Source of the DNA: Ilex aquifolium
Taxonomy: Eukaryota; Streptophyta; Magnoliopsida; Aquifoliales; Aquifoliaceae
Direction of reading: 5' to 3'
Assembly (NCBI GenBank): GCA_951799425.1
Contig: OX637391.1
Span: 18,462,551 to 18,526,550, forward strand
Length of the DNA stretch: 64,000 bases
Part shown: piece by piece, positions 10,047 through 21,300 of the stretch
Layout: each line of letters starts with the position of its first letter
How positions within the stretch are numbered: the stretch's first letter is position 1
Position numbers and translations under genes: made by a program
Notes under the pieces: model-generated
Database searches by the model: none
The model's input: the letters and a program-made list of their open reading frames with translations, nothing else
Told to the model about the DNA's origin: nothing

Positions 10047-13000
10047 TTGGGAGCAGAAAAGGAAATTACAGAGCGAATCATCGAAGACCTGACGAAAGTA
10101 CCTCTAGACAAGAATGGAGACCCGGAAAAGTATTTTATGGTGGGGGCAGCACTCAGTCCCGAACAGAAGATAGAGTTGGTAGAGCTGTTGCAGTCATATG
10201 CCGATGTATTCGCATGGAATACTAATGATATGCTCGGAGTACCTCCCGAGTTGGCGTGTCACCATTTGAATATAAATCCGAGTTATAGGCCGGTCAGCCA
10301 GAAACTGAGAAGATCGTCGCCACAGCACCAGGAGGCAGTAAAAGAGGAGGTGGCACGGTTGCTGGAATCCAAAACGATAAGGGAAGTTAAATACCCGACT
10401 TGGTTGTCAAACAAAGTGGTGGTGAAGAAAAAGAATGGTAAATGGAGGGTGTGCGTCGATTTTACAGATCTGAATAAAGCTTGTCCAAAGGATAACTTTC
10501 CACTGCCAAAGATAGATCAGATGGTGGATGCAACAGCAGGGCACGAGCAGATGAGTTTCCTAGACGCTTTCAGAGGATATCATCAGATCCCACTCGCCGA
10601 GGAGTACCAGGAGAAAACTGCCTTCATAACCCCGGAAGGGACATATTGCTATAGAGTGATGCCGTTCGGACTAAAGAACGCCGGAGCAACATATCAAAGG
10701 TTAGTAACCCGAATGTTTTCAAATATGCTTAGCCGGTACCCATTGTGCCGACCTCAAGGAGACTTTTGAGGTCCTCCGAAAGTACAACATGAAGTTGAAC
10801 GCATCCAAGTGCGCGTTCGGTGTCGGCTCCGGGAAGTTTTTAGGATTTCTTGTTACACACCGCGATATAGAAGTGAATCCCGAGCAGGTGAAGGCAATTA
10901 CTGAATTACAATCACCTCGGACCGTTAAAGAAGTCCAGTAACTCACTGGAATGGCTGCAGCAGTTGGGAGATTTATTTCCCGAGCATCTGACAAATGCAG
11001 ACCCTTCTTTCAGTCCATTAAAGGGAAAAAAGGGGCACTCTGGACCCAGGAATGTGAAGATGCTTTTGCAAAACTGAAGGAATATTTGGCGTCCACGCCG
11101 ATCTTATCCACCCCCTCACCCGAGGAGAATCTCTTCCTTTATTTGGCTGTATCTGAACAGGCCGTCAGCGGTGCTTTAATGAGGAAGGATGAGGGAAAAT
11201 TCAAACCTATTTACTATGTGAGTAAGGTGCTCTTAGACGCAGAATTAAGATACACGTCACTGGAGAAACTAGCATTGGCACTGGTTAGCTCGGCAAGGAA
11301 GCTCAGACATTACTTCCAGGCCCATCAAATTACGGTCCTCACTGACCAACCGCTTAGGTCCCTCTTCCAGAAAGCTGACCTGTCAGGACGTATCGCCAAA
11401 TGGGCAGTTGAGCTCGGGGAGTTTGACATCCGATTCGAGCCAAGGAAAGCCATCAAGGGGCAGATAATTGCAGACTTTATTCCTGAATTTCAGCAAGAGA
11501 GATCCCAGGAAGGAGTCAATGATAATCAACTAGCGGACGGCGGTTGGACACTATCAGTTGATGGGTCCTCAAACCAGAAAGGTGTAGGAGTTGGCATCAT
11601 TCTTGTAAGTCCAGACGGGTGCACACTGGAGAAAGCAATAAGGTTAGGATTTGGGGCTTCCAATAACGAGGCAGAGTACGAAGCCTTGATAGCAGGTGTC
11701 AGGCTGGCAATTGAGCTCGGTGCAATGAGGCTTCAAATATTTTCTGATTCACAGTTAGTGGTGAATCAGATAATAGGGGAGTATATAGCTAAAGATGAAA
11801 GGATGATAGCATATCAGGCTGTTGCGGAGAAAGAATTGAGCAAGATACCAGAATACTCAATCCAGCAAGTGGGTAGAGCTAGGAACTCTCACGCGGACGC
11901 TTTAGCTTCGTTGGCTTCGGCGGTAGAGCAGGAATCTGAGAGATCAATCACTGTTGAGTTTCTCGCAGAGCCGAGCATCCATTTGTCCAGCACGGACGAA
12001 ATTTTATGCAACATGGTTGGACCGAGCTGGATGGATCAGATTGTTGGTTTTTTAAAGACTGGTGAATTGCCCGAGGACGAAAAGGAGGCTCGCAAACTAC
12101 GATTAAAAGCAACCAGATTTTGGTTGTCTCCAAAAGACGAGCTATATAGACGTTCATTTGGGGGTCCGTACTTGAAGTGCGTACACCCCAGCCTAGTGCC
12201 GGACTTTTTGTCAGAAATACATGAAGGAAGTTGTGGAGCACATACTGGTGGCAGGTCTTTAGCTCACCGAGCCATCTCACAAGGATACTGGTGGCCTTAC
12301 ATGCAGAAGGACGCTCAGCAGTTCGTTCGGCGATGTGATAAATGTCAAAAATTCTCCCCAATCCCTAGGAAGCCATCAAACGAGCTCCATCCTTTGTCAA
12401 GCCCATGGTCGTTCGCCTAATGGGGATTGGATATTGTTGGTCCTTTGCCCCGGGCCCCGAGCAATAAAAGGTACCTGTTGGTGGCTACGGACTATTTCAC
12501 GAAGTGGATCGAAGCCGAGCCTTTGGCTAACATCCGGGACACAGATACAAGAAAATTCGTCTGGAAGAACATTATTACCAGGTTCGGCATTCCATACGCA
12601 CTTAAATCGGATAATGGCACTCAGTTCGATAGTGGGCCTTTCAAAGCATTCTGTCAGCAGTATGGTATTCGTAACTACTACTCCACCCCGGCCTATCCTC
12701 AAAGTAATGGGCAAGCCGAAATCTCCAACAAAACGATTTTGGATGGAATCAAGAAGAAGCTGGAGAGTGCCAAAGGAAGGTGGGTAGAGAAGCTGCCTAG
12801 TGTTCTGTGGTCATACCGAACCACACCTCGGCGTTCAACTGGAGAGACCCCCTTCGCCTTGGCGTATGGTATGGAGGCTGTTATTCCACTAGAAATTGGC
12901 TTACCAACTTTAAGAGCCGAGCTGGTAGAAGGTGGTAGCAACGATGCTGTTATCAGAGGAGACTTGGATCTAGCCGAGGAGAAGAGGGACCAGGCGGCAA

Positions 13001-13266
13001 TAAGAATGGCCTCGTATCGAAGTCAGATGTCCCGAGCCTATAACAAGAATGTGAGCCCACGCTCTTTTGTGGTGAGGGATCTAGTGCTCAGACGTGTGCT
13101 GGGATCGGCAAAAAACCCAGCAGACGGAAAGCTTGGAGCAAACTGGGAAGGTCCGTACAGAGTCACCAGAGTTGGAGGCAGCGGATACTACGAGCTTGAG
13201 ACGCCTGACCAAAAGGCCGTACCACGCTCTTGGAACACGGCAAACCTCAGAAAATTCTATTTCTAA
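10047..13266 (+). pseudogene. pol region of young Tat element (RT, RNase H x2, integrase)
   Basis: Reverse transcriptase begins near 10330 with KVVVKKKNGKWRVCVDFTDL, then FLDAFRGYHQIPL and VMPFGLKNAGATYQRL. RNase H follows with the DQPLRSLF and AKWAVELGEFDI phrases. A second, archaeal-type RNase H lies at about 11540-11930 (LSVDGSSNQKGVGVGII, NNEAEYEALIAG, FSDSQLVVNQI, ARNSHADALASL), the hallmark of the Tat lineage. The integrase zinc finger is near 12230-12350 (HRAISQGYWWPYM, CDKCQKF) and the DDE core is at 12427-12900 (WDIVGPLP, KSDNGTQF, AYPQSNGQAE). Integrase is not followed by a chromodomain. Part of a young, lightly broken element. Confidence 0.92.
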
Positions 13267-13354
13267 TGTACTAGCACCAATTGTGCCATTCGAAGTATCT
13301 AATAAAAAGTTTGGATTTCTTCCGGATCGCATGTTTATCTTATTGCAAAAAATT

Positions 13355-13876
13355 GAACAAGTGAACAGTTCCTACAGGAAACCGAACTCTAGTAAGAAAG
13401 TGCCGAGCAGGCCATAACTTCTAGAGAATCGAAGTAGACGGTTCCTACAGGGAACCGAACTCTAGTAAAAAAGTGCCGAGCAGGCCATAACTTCTAGAGA
13501 ATCGAACATGTAGACGGTTCCTACAGGTAACCGAACTCTAGTAAGAAAGTGCCGAGCAGGCCATAACTTCTAGAGAATCGATGTAGACGGTTCCTACAGG
13601 TAACCGAACTCTAGTAAGAAAGTGCCGAGCAGGCCATAACTTCTAAAGAATCGAAGTAGACGGTTCCTACAGGGAACCGAACTCTAGTAAGAAAGTGCCG
13701 AGCAGGCCATAACTTCTAGAGAATCGAACATGTAGTCGGTTCCTACAGGGAACCGAACTCTAGTAAAAAGTGCCGAGCATGCCATAACTTCTAAGGAATC
13801 GAACAAGTAAATAATTCCTAACTGGAACCGATCTCTAGGAAGAAAGAGCCAAATAGGCCATAACTTCAAGAGATTC
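13355..13876. repeat. Tandem array, about 7 units of 73-76 bp, in the Tat 3' region
   Basis: Seven head-to-tail copies of a unit containing cggttcctacaggg, aaccgaactctagtaag and gtgccgagcaggccataac. Units differ mainly in a short linker (gaagtagac, gatgtagac or gaacatgtagac), which makes unit length alternate between about 73 and 76 bp. Central copies are almost identical and the outer copies are more diverged, the pattern left by unequal exchange or slippage. The array sits between integrase and the antisense ORF. Confidence 0.93.
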
Positions 13877-13929
13877 AGTTTGATGCCGAACTAATTGACA
13901 TGGCAAATCAAGGCCACAAACTTTTGAAC

Positions 13930-14185
13930 CAAAGTATTTCTAAGGGTTGACTTCCTGTTGAGGATCCGAGCTTTTTGAAGTAGGACCGATCCGGGCCAAA
14001 ACTTCGGAAGCAACATTTTTCTAAGTATCAAAGGGATCCAGCCGAGGATCCGAGCTTCCTGAAGATTGACCGAGCAAGGGCCAAAACTTCAGGAGTAACA
14101 TATTTTTCTATGTATTGAAGGGATCTTGCAGAGGATCCGACCTCTTCGAATAAAGGCCGAACTAAAGCCATAACTTGGACAAGTT
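13930..14185. repeat. Degenerate second tandem array in the Tat 3' region
   Basis: Three diverged units of about 80 bp, each with gaggatccgagctt, a variant of gaccgagcaagggcc and aaaacttc. The shared gccataacttc ending suggests it is an older relative of the neighbouring 73-76-bp array. Confidence 0.7.
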
Positions 14186-14356
14186 GACTATCTAAACTAC
14201 AAGTTTTCAGGACATACAACGAAGTAAATCAAGGCAGAAAGTGCAAGTACGTTGTAGAAAAGGGAAACAGGGCAACTGATTTCATTTCATTACAAAAAGA
14301 TCTATTACATCTTGAAATCACAAAAGCAATTACATCTTTAGGATTATCAAATGAAA

Positions 14357-16299
14357 TCAAGCTGCTGGTTGGGAAGAGCTCGGAAGAGTGTGCTTGGAGT
14401 ATAGCTCGGATGAAGCATCCACTCCGGTAGCGGACAAAGCTGCCTGCCACCCTCTGGAGAAGAACCCTTCTTGCAGTTGAGGGATTTGTTGGGCTAGGTC
14501 TTCCTCGGCCTTGCCTAACCCTTCATTGTAGGCAACATCTTCCCTTTCTTGGGCCCCCGCCTTAAAATCATCAAACTCCTCGAGCAGGGAGGTGTGCTCA
14601 AGTTGAATTTTGGTTAGTTCCATGTTGGCCTCCTGCTCGGCCTCTTTTAACTTGTTGTTTTCTGAAGAAAGTCTTTGGTTCTCCTCTGAAAGGCTCTGAT
14701 TTTTAGCCTTCAGAACCTCGACTTCCTCACATAACCGTGCATACTCCTCATCCATACTCTCTTTCTTGGCCATGGCCGAAGTTTGGGCGTGAATGGCATC
14801 CTTCATGGCCCTATCTTTTCTAGCAATCCGGGCTCCGACCTCGTGCACTTTTTGCAGACCCTTCAAACGAAAGAATAAAGAAGTTAAAAGGCAGAAAAAC
14901 TTTGTGAAACATCAAAACGAAATGTTGCAGTCTTACCAAGACCATGTGTTGGATGGCTTGACGGGAGACTTCATCATCAGTCATCGCCTCATTCATTACG
15001 AGGTCTCGAGGAAGAATGACCCCTCTGGCTAGGCCCACAGCCACATTAAAATCTTCTATTGCAGAATCCTTAACTGTAATCTCTTTTCTTTTTTCTCGGA
15101 GGATGGGTCGGAATGGAGGATTTGTCGATCGGGGAGATAAGCTCTCTTCGGGTTCGACCCGTCGCCTTTTATGGGCTGGGTCCTCGGCAATCTCAAAAAT
15201 TGAGTCATCTTCAAAAGGCGAAGGCAGAGATTCTGGAAGACTTGATTCTGGAGGGATTGGAAGATCTGTCGGTGGAGGTGATGCTTCACGTTCGGAGCTC
15301 GGGAGGGCCGAAGTTGAAGGCACAACATCATCAGGTACTTCGGCCTCCGGCTCATCAAACACTGTGATTGTTGGGGTTGAAGTTGCAGCAACTGATGGCA
15401 CAGGTTCTGATGGAAGGCTCGGCTCACCCATGGACAGATAGTCCAAAAAATTCCTCACCACCCGACGACCCGAGCTCCCTGAAGAGGCCCTTTTCTTGCC
15501 CCGAGGAGTTTTCTCCCGAAAAGTTTGTAGTTCCTCCCGATCTGTTGCGAGTGCAGCGTTTGGACGTGGTGGCACCGCTGTAAAAGATGTATAGCTCGGC
15601 ACATATCCAAGCAAGGTATGCGCTGCTCGGCAGAAGAGGGATTCGTTGAAATCCCAAACCTTCTGAAGTTGCTCCAGCTTAACTGCAGAATCATGGACTT
15701 TGCCCTTGACAGTCTCTCCTACACGAATAGATCATATTAGAAGCCAAGAGTAAAAAATGAACAAAATCAAGATCAAGAAGTTCTAGGAAGATTTTGCTAC
15801 CTGGTGCACCCTCTTCGTAGGGGCAGCGATAGGTCGGGTTCGCCCCAGCAACATACTCCCAGTTCCCTTTGACAAAAACAATGTCATTCTCATGACCTTT
15901 GTTCGAGTCTGGTAGGTGGGTCACCAGGTATCTATCTTTCTTCCTCACAGAGAGATAGTAGCTGTCTCCGGCAGGTTTAATGATGTAGCAATACAAGATT
16001 TCCCATAGGCCTAATGAGAGACCCAGGATCTTGTTCAGAGCTGCTACCCCCATTATTATTCTGAAGACGTTCAAGCAGCATTGCAGGGGGCACAGCTTCG
16101 TGGCAGAAAGAACCCACAGCAGGAGAGGGTCGAGTGGGAATCGAACCCCACCCTCAGTAATGGCCCTAGTTGGAATTGGGATAGACTCCCTAGTGCCAAC
16201 CAGGGGCTCATCCTTCCTAGCGACTCTGATTTCAACGTCATCTGGGATCTGATACTTGGTCCTAAAAGCCAGAATATCGGGGGGAGTCAAAGGGGCCAT
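14357..16299 (-). CDS. Antisense ORF of the young Tat element (Transposase_28-like)
   Basis: Opposite to gag-pol, three coding blocks lie between the tandem array and the 3' LTR. The first (from a Met at 16299, or 16431 if extended) has a conserved globular region (ILAFRTKYQIPDDVEIRVAR, later FPLDPLLLWVLSATKLCPLQ). I recognise this as the plant 'putative gypsy type transposon' family (Pfam Transposase_28). The second block is Ser/Pro/Glu-rich with a basic KRRR stretch. The third is a long coiled coil (SLSEENQRLSSENNKLKEAE) ending in a stop at 14357. The two gaps have GT...AG ends and lengths of about 80 bp, as expected for introns. Antisense ORFs at this place are known in Tat-group elements; their function is unknown. 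Confidence 0.75.
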
Positions 16300-16563
16300 T
16301 GAAGAAGACGAGTTGCAGAAAGAGGGGAAGAGGAATTGCAGAAACTGAACTTTGAAAGCAAGAATGCACAGAGGAGGATAAAGTGGAGAGAAGTCAAAAT
16401 AAAGGCAGTTTATATAGAGAGTGAATTTCAAAAGGCAAAATGCAGTGAATGAACCGCCAAAAATAGGGGGGGATTCACTTAGTACGAAGCAATGATGATG
16501 ATTAGAGGAGAAGGCGAGAAAACGGTTGACAGAGGCGTCTGTCAGACGTTTTCGGTGGGCAAA

Positions 16564-17306
16564 TGAAGGGGTTAAACCCCATCGTTACACGTGTCGTGGC
16601 ATTAATTATGCTCACGTGATATTGACAAGACTTGACACGTGACTCAGAAGGAAAGAAGCTTCAACTCTCTTACCCGAGTCGTGCAAACTTTAGTTCGGCA
16701 GGCAAAGGAATAGTTCGGACAAAGCTCATCGGCAATGCAATATGAGAGCACGGCTTGTACCAAGCCGAGATACCCACATTGATCGGCACGGTAATTGAAG
16801 GAGGACGGTTTGTGCCAAACCGACTCCCTCGTTCGATTCGGCAAAGAACCATGTGTGTTCGACATTAGTCATAACCGAGCTGTTACAGAGAAATACAGAA
16901 AGATTTGCCTAAAACTTAGGCAATCAGATAAACGAGATCTGCGAGAATAAAGATACAGAGAAATTATTGGAGAAGAATCAGAAACCTCCCAAACTCAAAC
17001 ACTGAAAGAAAGGAAGGTGTGCCACCTTGCCTCTGAATTAACGGAAACCCTAAGGGGAATGCAAGCTATAAAAGAAACACGGGACCAAGGCGAAAAGGTA
17101 CGCTGAACTCTCCTTGTCTTCGTGAAACACATATCATTCATCTACTGACTTAAGCATCGGAGTGCCTTCGATCGAAGCACTTCGATCTTGGGCAGTTTGC
17201 TCGTTTTGCAGGAAGAGAGGCCGGGAGATCAAGTTCAGAGATTACCATGAAATCACAATTCCTAACTTCATATTGTCAGAGGTAAACCATATTTTTTGCC
17301 TCTACA
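16564..17306 (+). repeat. 3' LTR of young Tat element
   Basis: 743 bp, colinear with the 5' LTR and differing at about 6 positions without length changes. It is preceded by a short purine-rich tract (ggtgggcaaa) and followed by the tttac duplication at 17307-17311. Confidence 0.95.
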
Positions 17307-17311
17307 TTTAC

Positions 17312-18230
17312 AGTCATTGATGCATTTCATGCATATTCGGGGGTTCTATGTCAAACCTATGTTAATTATATAATACTAAATATTAGTTTGCATTATCCAT
17401 GGGGTTGAATTTGGGTTTTACCAATAAATTTTGGTTCCTGCACATGTTATATTTTTGGAGCAAAACACTAATTATCTTTTGGAAACAATTTACATATAAA
17501 ATATTTTGGATTTTATTTTGACATAATTATTTACTATTTGACATCTTACTTAATATTGGATCTGAATACGATGTGACTCTATTTTATGATTTTTTTACAG
17601 ATTTATCTTGAATGTGCACAATTGATGGCAGAAGGTTAGTAGACGGGTGGTCCTTGTAAGGATTCATGGGATTCTTATTGTAGTAATATCGGTTGTCGTG
17701 GGTAGCTTATGTGACACCACATAATTTTCAATATTAATATTCCCAGAAAAGAAAGAAGGGCATCAGCTTCCCTAGGGTGCAAGACTCCTAATTTTTCACC
17801 AGAGACGGTTCATGCGTGGATTAAAAAATTGATGAATTGTGATTTTCGATATTTGTTGCTTTCTTGTTATTTTAATTTAACCTATTGTTGTGCTTATTTG
17901 TTTTTTAATTGTATATATGTATGATTTTAAAACCTTGATAGTTATTGATAAAAGTTATCCTACTAGGTTAGTAAGCTCACCCTAATTAATATTTTTTAGA
18001 GATAGGACGGAATCCAGAGGAGTGAGCGGGGAGGATGCAACTAGAAGCTATTATTATTATTGTTTTTTATATCGTACCAAAGAGATTTACTATGTTTTGA
18101 TCATGTTGTATGTATCAGTTTAGGAATGTAAACTTATTCAGAATATATTTTAGTGGTAACATAAGGAAGTTATTATGTGACTTATTCATTAATCACGCCC
18201 GATTATATTAGAAAAAATTAGAAAGTGACA
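17312..18230 (+). repeat. 5' LTR of the old gypsy element, right piece
   Basis: Continuation of the LTR interrupted by the young Tat element. It holds the leader-like text gttagtaagctcaccc and a gggaggatgcaac phrase, typical of chromovirus LTR 3' halves. It ends in gaca just before the primer-binding site. No gene is present. Confidence 0.7.
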
Positions 18231-18233
18231 GAG

Positions 18234-18245
18234 TGGTATCAGAGC
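18234..18245 (+). other. Primer-binding site (tRNA-iMet) of the old gypsy element
   Basis: TGGTATCAGAGC is complementary to the 3' end of plant initiator tRNA-Met, the usual primer of chromoviruses and copia elements. It is three bases past the LTR end. Confidence 0.9.
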
Positions 18246-18393
18246 CTATGAATTATGTCTTATATGAAAATTATAGGAAATAGATTAGCCAAAATAAACA
18301 CTCTACATCAACTTATTATCTTGTTTGATTAATACTATTACTAATAGTTTATTTTATTTCTATAAAACTAACTGTTTCATTTATATAGGTATG

Positions 18394-21300
18394 TCATCAT
18401 GGGACGATATTTATATAGCTCACAGTAAGATAGGTTCAGCGACAACTAATGAAGCCCAAAGCAATAGGGTCGATCTAGAACCATACAATATGATAGAGAG
18501 GATAATTCAGGATGTGTCCAATACCTGACCATTCATGCCCCTAGCTGACCAAAAAAGACTAGTGCAATTGATGTCACAGTTAAGGGCGGTCCGCAAAGCA
18601 CTTAGTATTGAGAGAAACCTCGAATTGTATCAGGAAATTTTAGATGGGAAGGCAATACAAAATATCCAGTGGCCACCTGTGGGGGTTAATGCAGGGCAAC
18701 CAATTGGGATCCCCAGCCCAAATAATAATAACAGATGGCTTAACCCAGAGCCTAATGAACCCAATGTGGCCCCTGTAGCCGTACAACCTAAAGTGAACCA
18801 ACATACTCCTTTTGTTGGTTCAGCGAATGTGCCTCTGGGCGGGGCGTGCAATTGTGATCCCCTAATTCTCTGCTAGCATCATTATCCTAGGAAATTTTGT
18901 CTATAATAGTGGTACACCTGGGATAGCGAAAAATGTATATAATAACTGCATAACTTAGTAATGACCATGTTATCCTAGATCCTTTTTGCTTGTACATATT
19001 AGTGGTATTTGGGATAGTGAAGCAAAATGTATATATGTTGTCAACTACATGAAAATTAAAGTGGTTTTTGGGCTTTTGAATGTGATAGTAATTAGTAAAT
19101 TCACTCATAATATTATGAACTATGAATTGTTATGTTATCGGATGGAGGAAAATAGATCTCAAGATCATCAAGAGAGGTCCACCAACAACCAATCACCTCC
19201 AGCACCGCAAGACACCATGAGTGACATTTACCAGTGCCTGAGAGAACTGGCTACTTTGGTTCGACAACAGGCAAGGAACAATAACCATACTACATAATAC
19301 AGCTAGCAGGTCAAGAACAAGCAAACGTTGCTGAAGCACGAAGAATGACGGTACTCAAAGAATTTTTGAAGCAACGACCCCTGCCTTTCAGGGAAGTCAG
19401 AGCCACTTGATGCAAAAAGGTGGCTTCACCAAGTAAGAAAGTGATGGATGGCATGGACATTGCCATTGAATTACGTGTTACACTTGCCTATTATTTTTTT
19501 GAGGGTGAAGTCGACCACTGGTGCGATACAGTCAAAAGAATGAGAAACGTGGACCAAATGACTTGGACCACATTTGGAAGGATGTTCAGTGAAAAATATT
19601 TTCTAGAATCCATAAGGGATAAGATGTTCTCTGATTTTATGGGATTTCAACAATGCAACATGACAGCTGGGCAGTATAAGTCAAAATTTGCAGAACTCTC
19701 ACACTTTGCCACTGAATCAAACTTCTAATGATACAAGACGATGTTTTGGGTGTGGGCGTACAAGTTATTATAGGAATTAGTGTCCCTTCACGTCATCCCA
19801 AGGGCAAGCTAACCAGGGTGTTTATTATCAATTCCATCAATCACAACCACATCAATGTTCTTACCCTACTTAGTCACCAGGACCATAACCTCAAGCAAGT
19901 CCTTCGCAGTCATTTCCAAACCAATCAAAGTAGAAAAATCCTGGAAGTAAAGCAGTAGTTATTGAAGCTCAACCTCTGATCTACGCTATGACCATACCAT
20001 ATAGCAATGCTTCTAACGAAGTGATTGAATGTATCGTTCTTCTTTATAATTCTTGGGCACATATTCTGTTTGATCCGAGGGCGACCCATTCCTTCATTCG
20101 CACTTCATATGCTAATGCTTTAGGATTAGAATTTGAACCTTTGGCTCGCAAATTGTGTGTAAACCTACCACAGGGGATTTCTTGGAAACGGCTAAGGTAT
20201 GCAAGAATTGTGTGATCCGAATTGAGGACCATGAATTGATTGTGAACTTAGTTGCCTTAGAGATAATCGAATATGACATAATCTTCATAATGGACGTATT
20301 TTCTTCCTATCATGCTATCATAGATTGTCACCATAAGAAAATCATGTTCCATACCTCGAGAAATATAGAGTTCAATTTCGTGTGTGAGCGTCACTCCTCA
20401 CATCCATTCCCTATGGTGGGCAATCGTTGTTTGAAAACTAAAGCAGAAAATAGTCTAAAATTCCTTGCCAATTTAATTGGGGAAAATAGTTTGAGACCTC
20501 ATCTAACATCATTTTAGTGGTTTGTGATTTTTATGACGTATTTCCTAATGAATTACCTGGACTACCCCCACAAAGAGAGGTAGAATTTACTATCAAGGTA
20601 TCTGGTACTGAACCAATCTCCATTTTCCCTTACTGTATGGCACCATTAGAGTTGAAGTAGTTAAGAACAACTGGATGAACTTCTTCCTATTGGATCCGTT
20701 CGACTAAGTACTTCACTTTGTGTGCTCCTGTCCTATTTGTGAAAAAGAAAGATAACACACTTAGGCTTTGCATTGACTACCGAAATCTGAACCGTGTGAC
20801 AATAAAGAAAAAAAATCCTCTGCCTCGCATCAATGATCTTTTTTATCAACTGAGAGATTCTCATTACTATTTCAAGATTGATCTTCAAATTGGATACCAT
20901 CAATTAAGAATCAGGTAGGAGGATATCCCCAAAATAGTTTTTTGTACTCGATATGGACACTTTGAATTTTTGGTAATGTCATTTGGTCTTACAAATGCAC
21001 ATGCTGCTTTTAAGGATTTGATGCATCAAGTATTTAGGCCCTATCTCAATCGGTTTGTGTAAACCCTCATATGTTCATCTTAATATAATGGCATAATTAT
21101 TTTGTACTACTTATTTAAGTAATAAAGTAAGAATGAACCATATAAGTTGTAATAGTAGAAATAAATAATTTGGAGGAGATATATTGATTATTCTTGGTAG
21201 AAGTTAGGAGAAGATTTCCTTGATATCTTTTGGGAAAATTTAATTATAACTTGATGTTCTAATATTGGATTGACATGAGATTTGGAAAGTAGAAACTAGA

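Larger units (their letters stand above)
6971..17306 (+). mobile_element. Young Ty3/gypsy Tat-lineage element, nearly whole
   Basis: A 10.3-kb LTR retrotransposon flanked by the 5-bp duplication tttac (6966-6970 and 17307-17311). The two 743-bp LTRs (TG...CA) differ at about 6 sites (0.8%). Under a commonly assumed plant LTR rate of 1.3e-8 per site per year this is roughly 0.3 million years, or up to about 1 million with slower rates. Layout: LTR, PBS, gag, protease, RT, RNase H, a second archaeal-type RNase H, integrase, a tandem-repeat 3' region, an antisense ORF, LTR. The double RNase H places it in the Tat group. The gag-pol part is lightly broken (about five breaks). Confidence 0.95.

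Noticed and set aside
13355-13876. CRISPR-like array
   Set aside because: Units are contiguous tandem repeats of 73-76 bp without unique spacers, inside a plant retrotransposon.
18234-18245. Possible tRNA-like sequence
   Set aside because: Only the 12-base primer complement is present; no cloverleaf around it. The same holds for 49509-49520.
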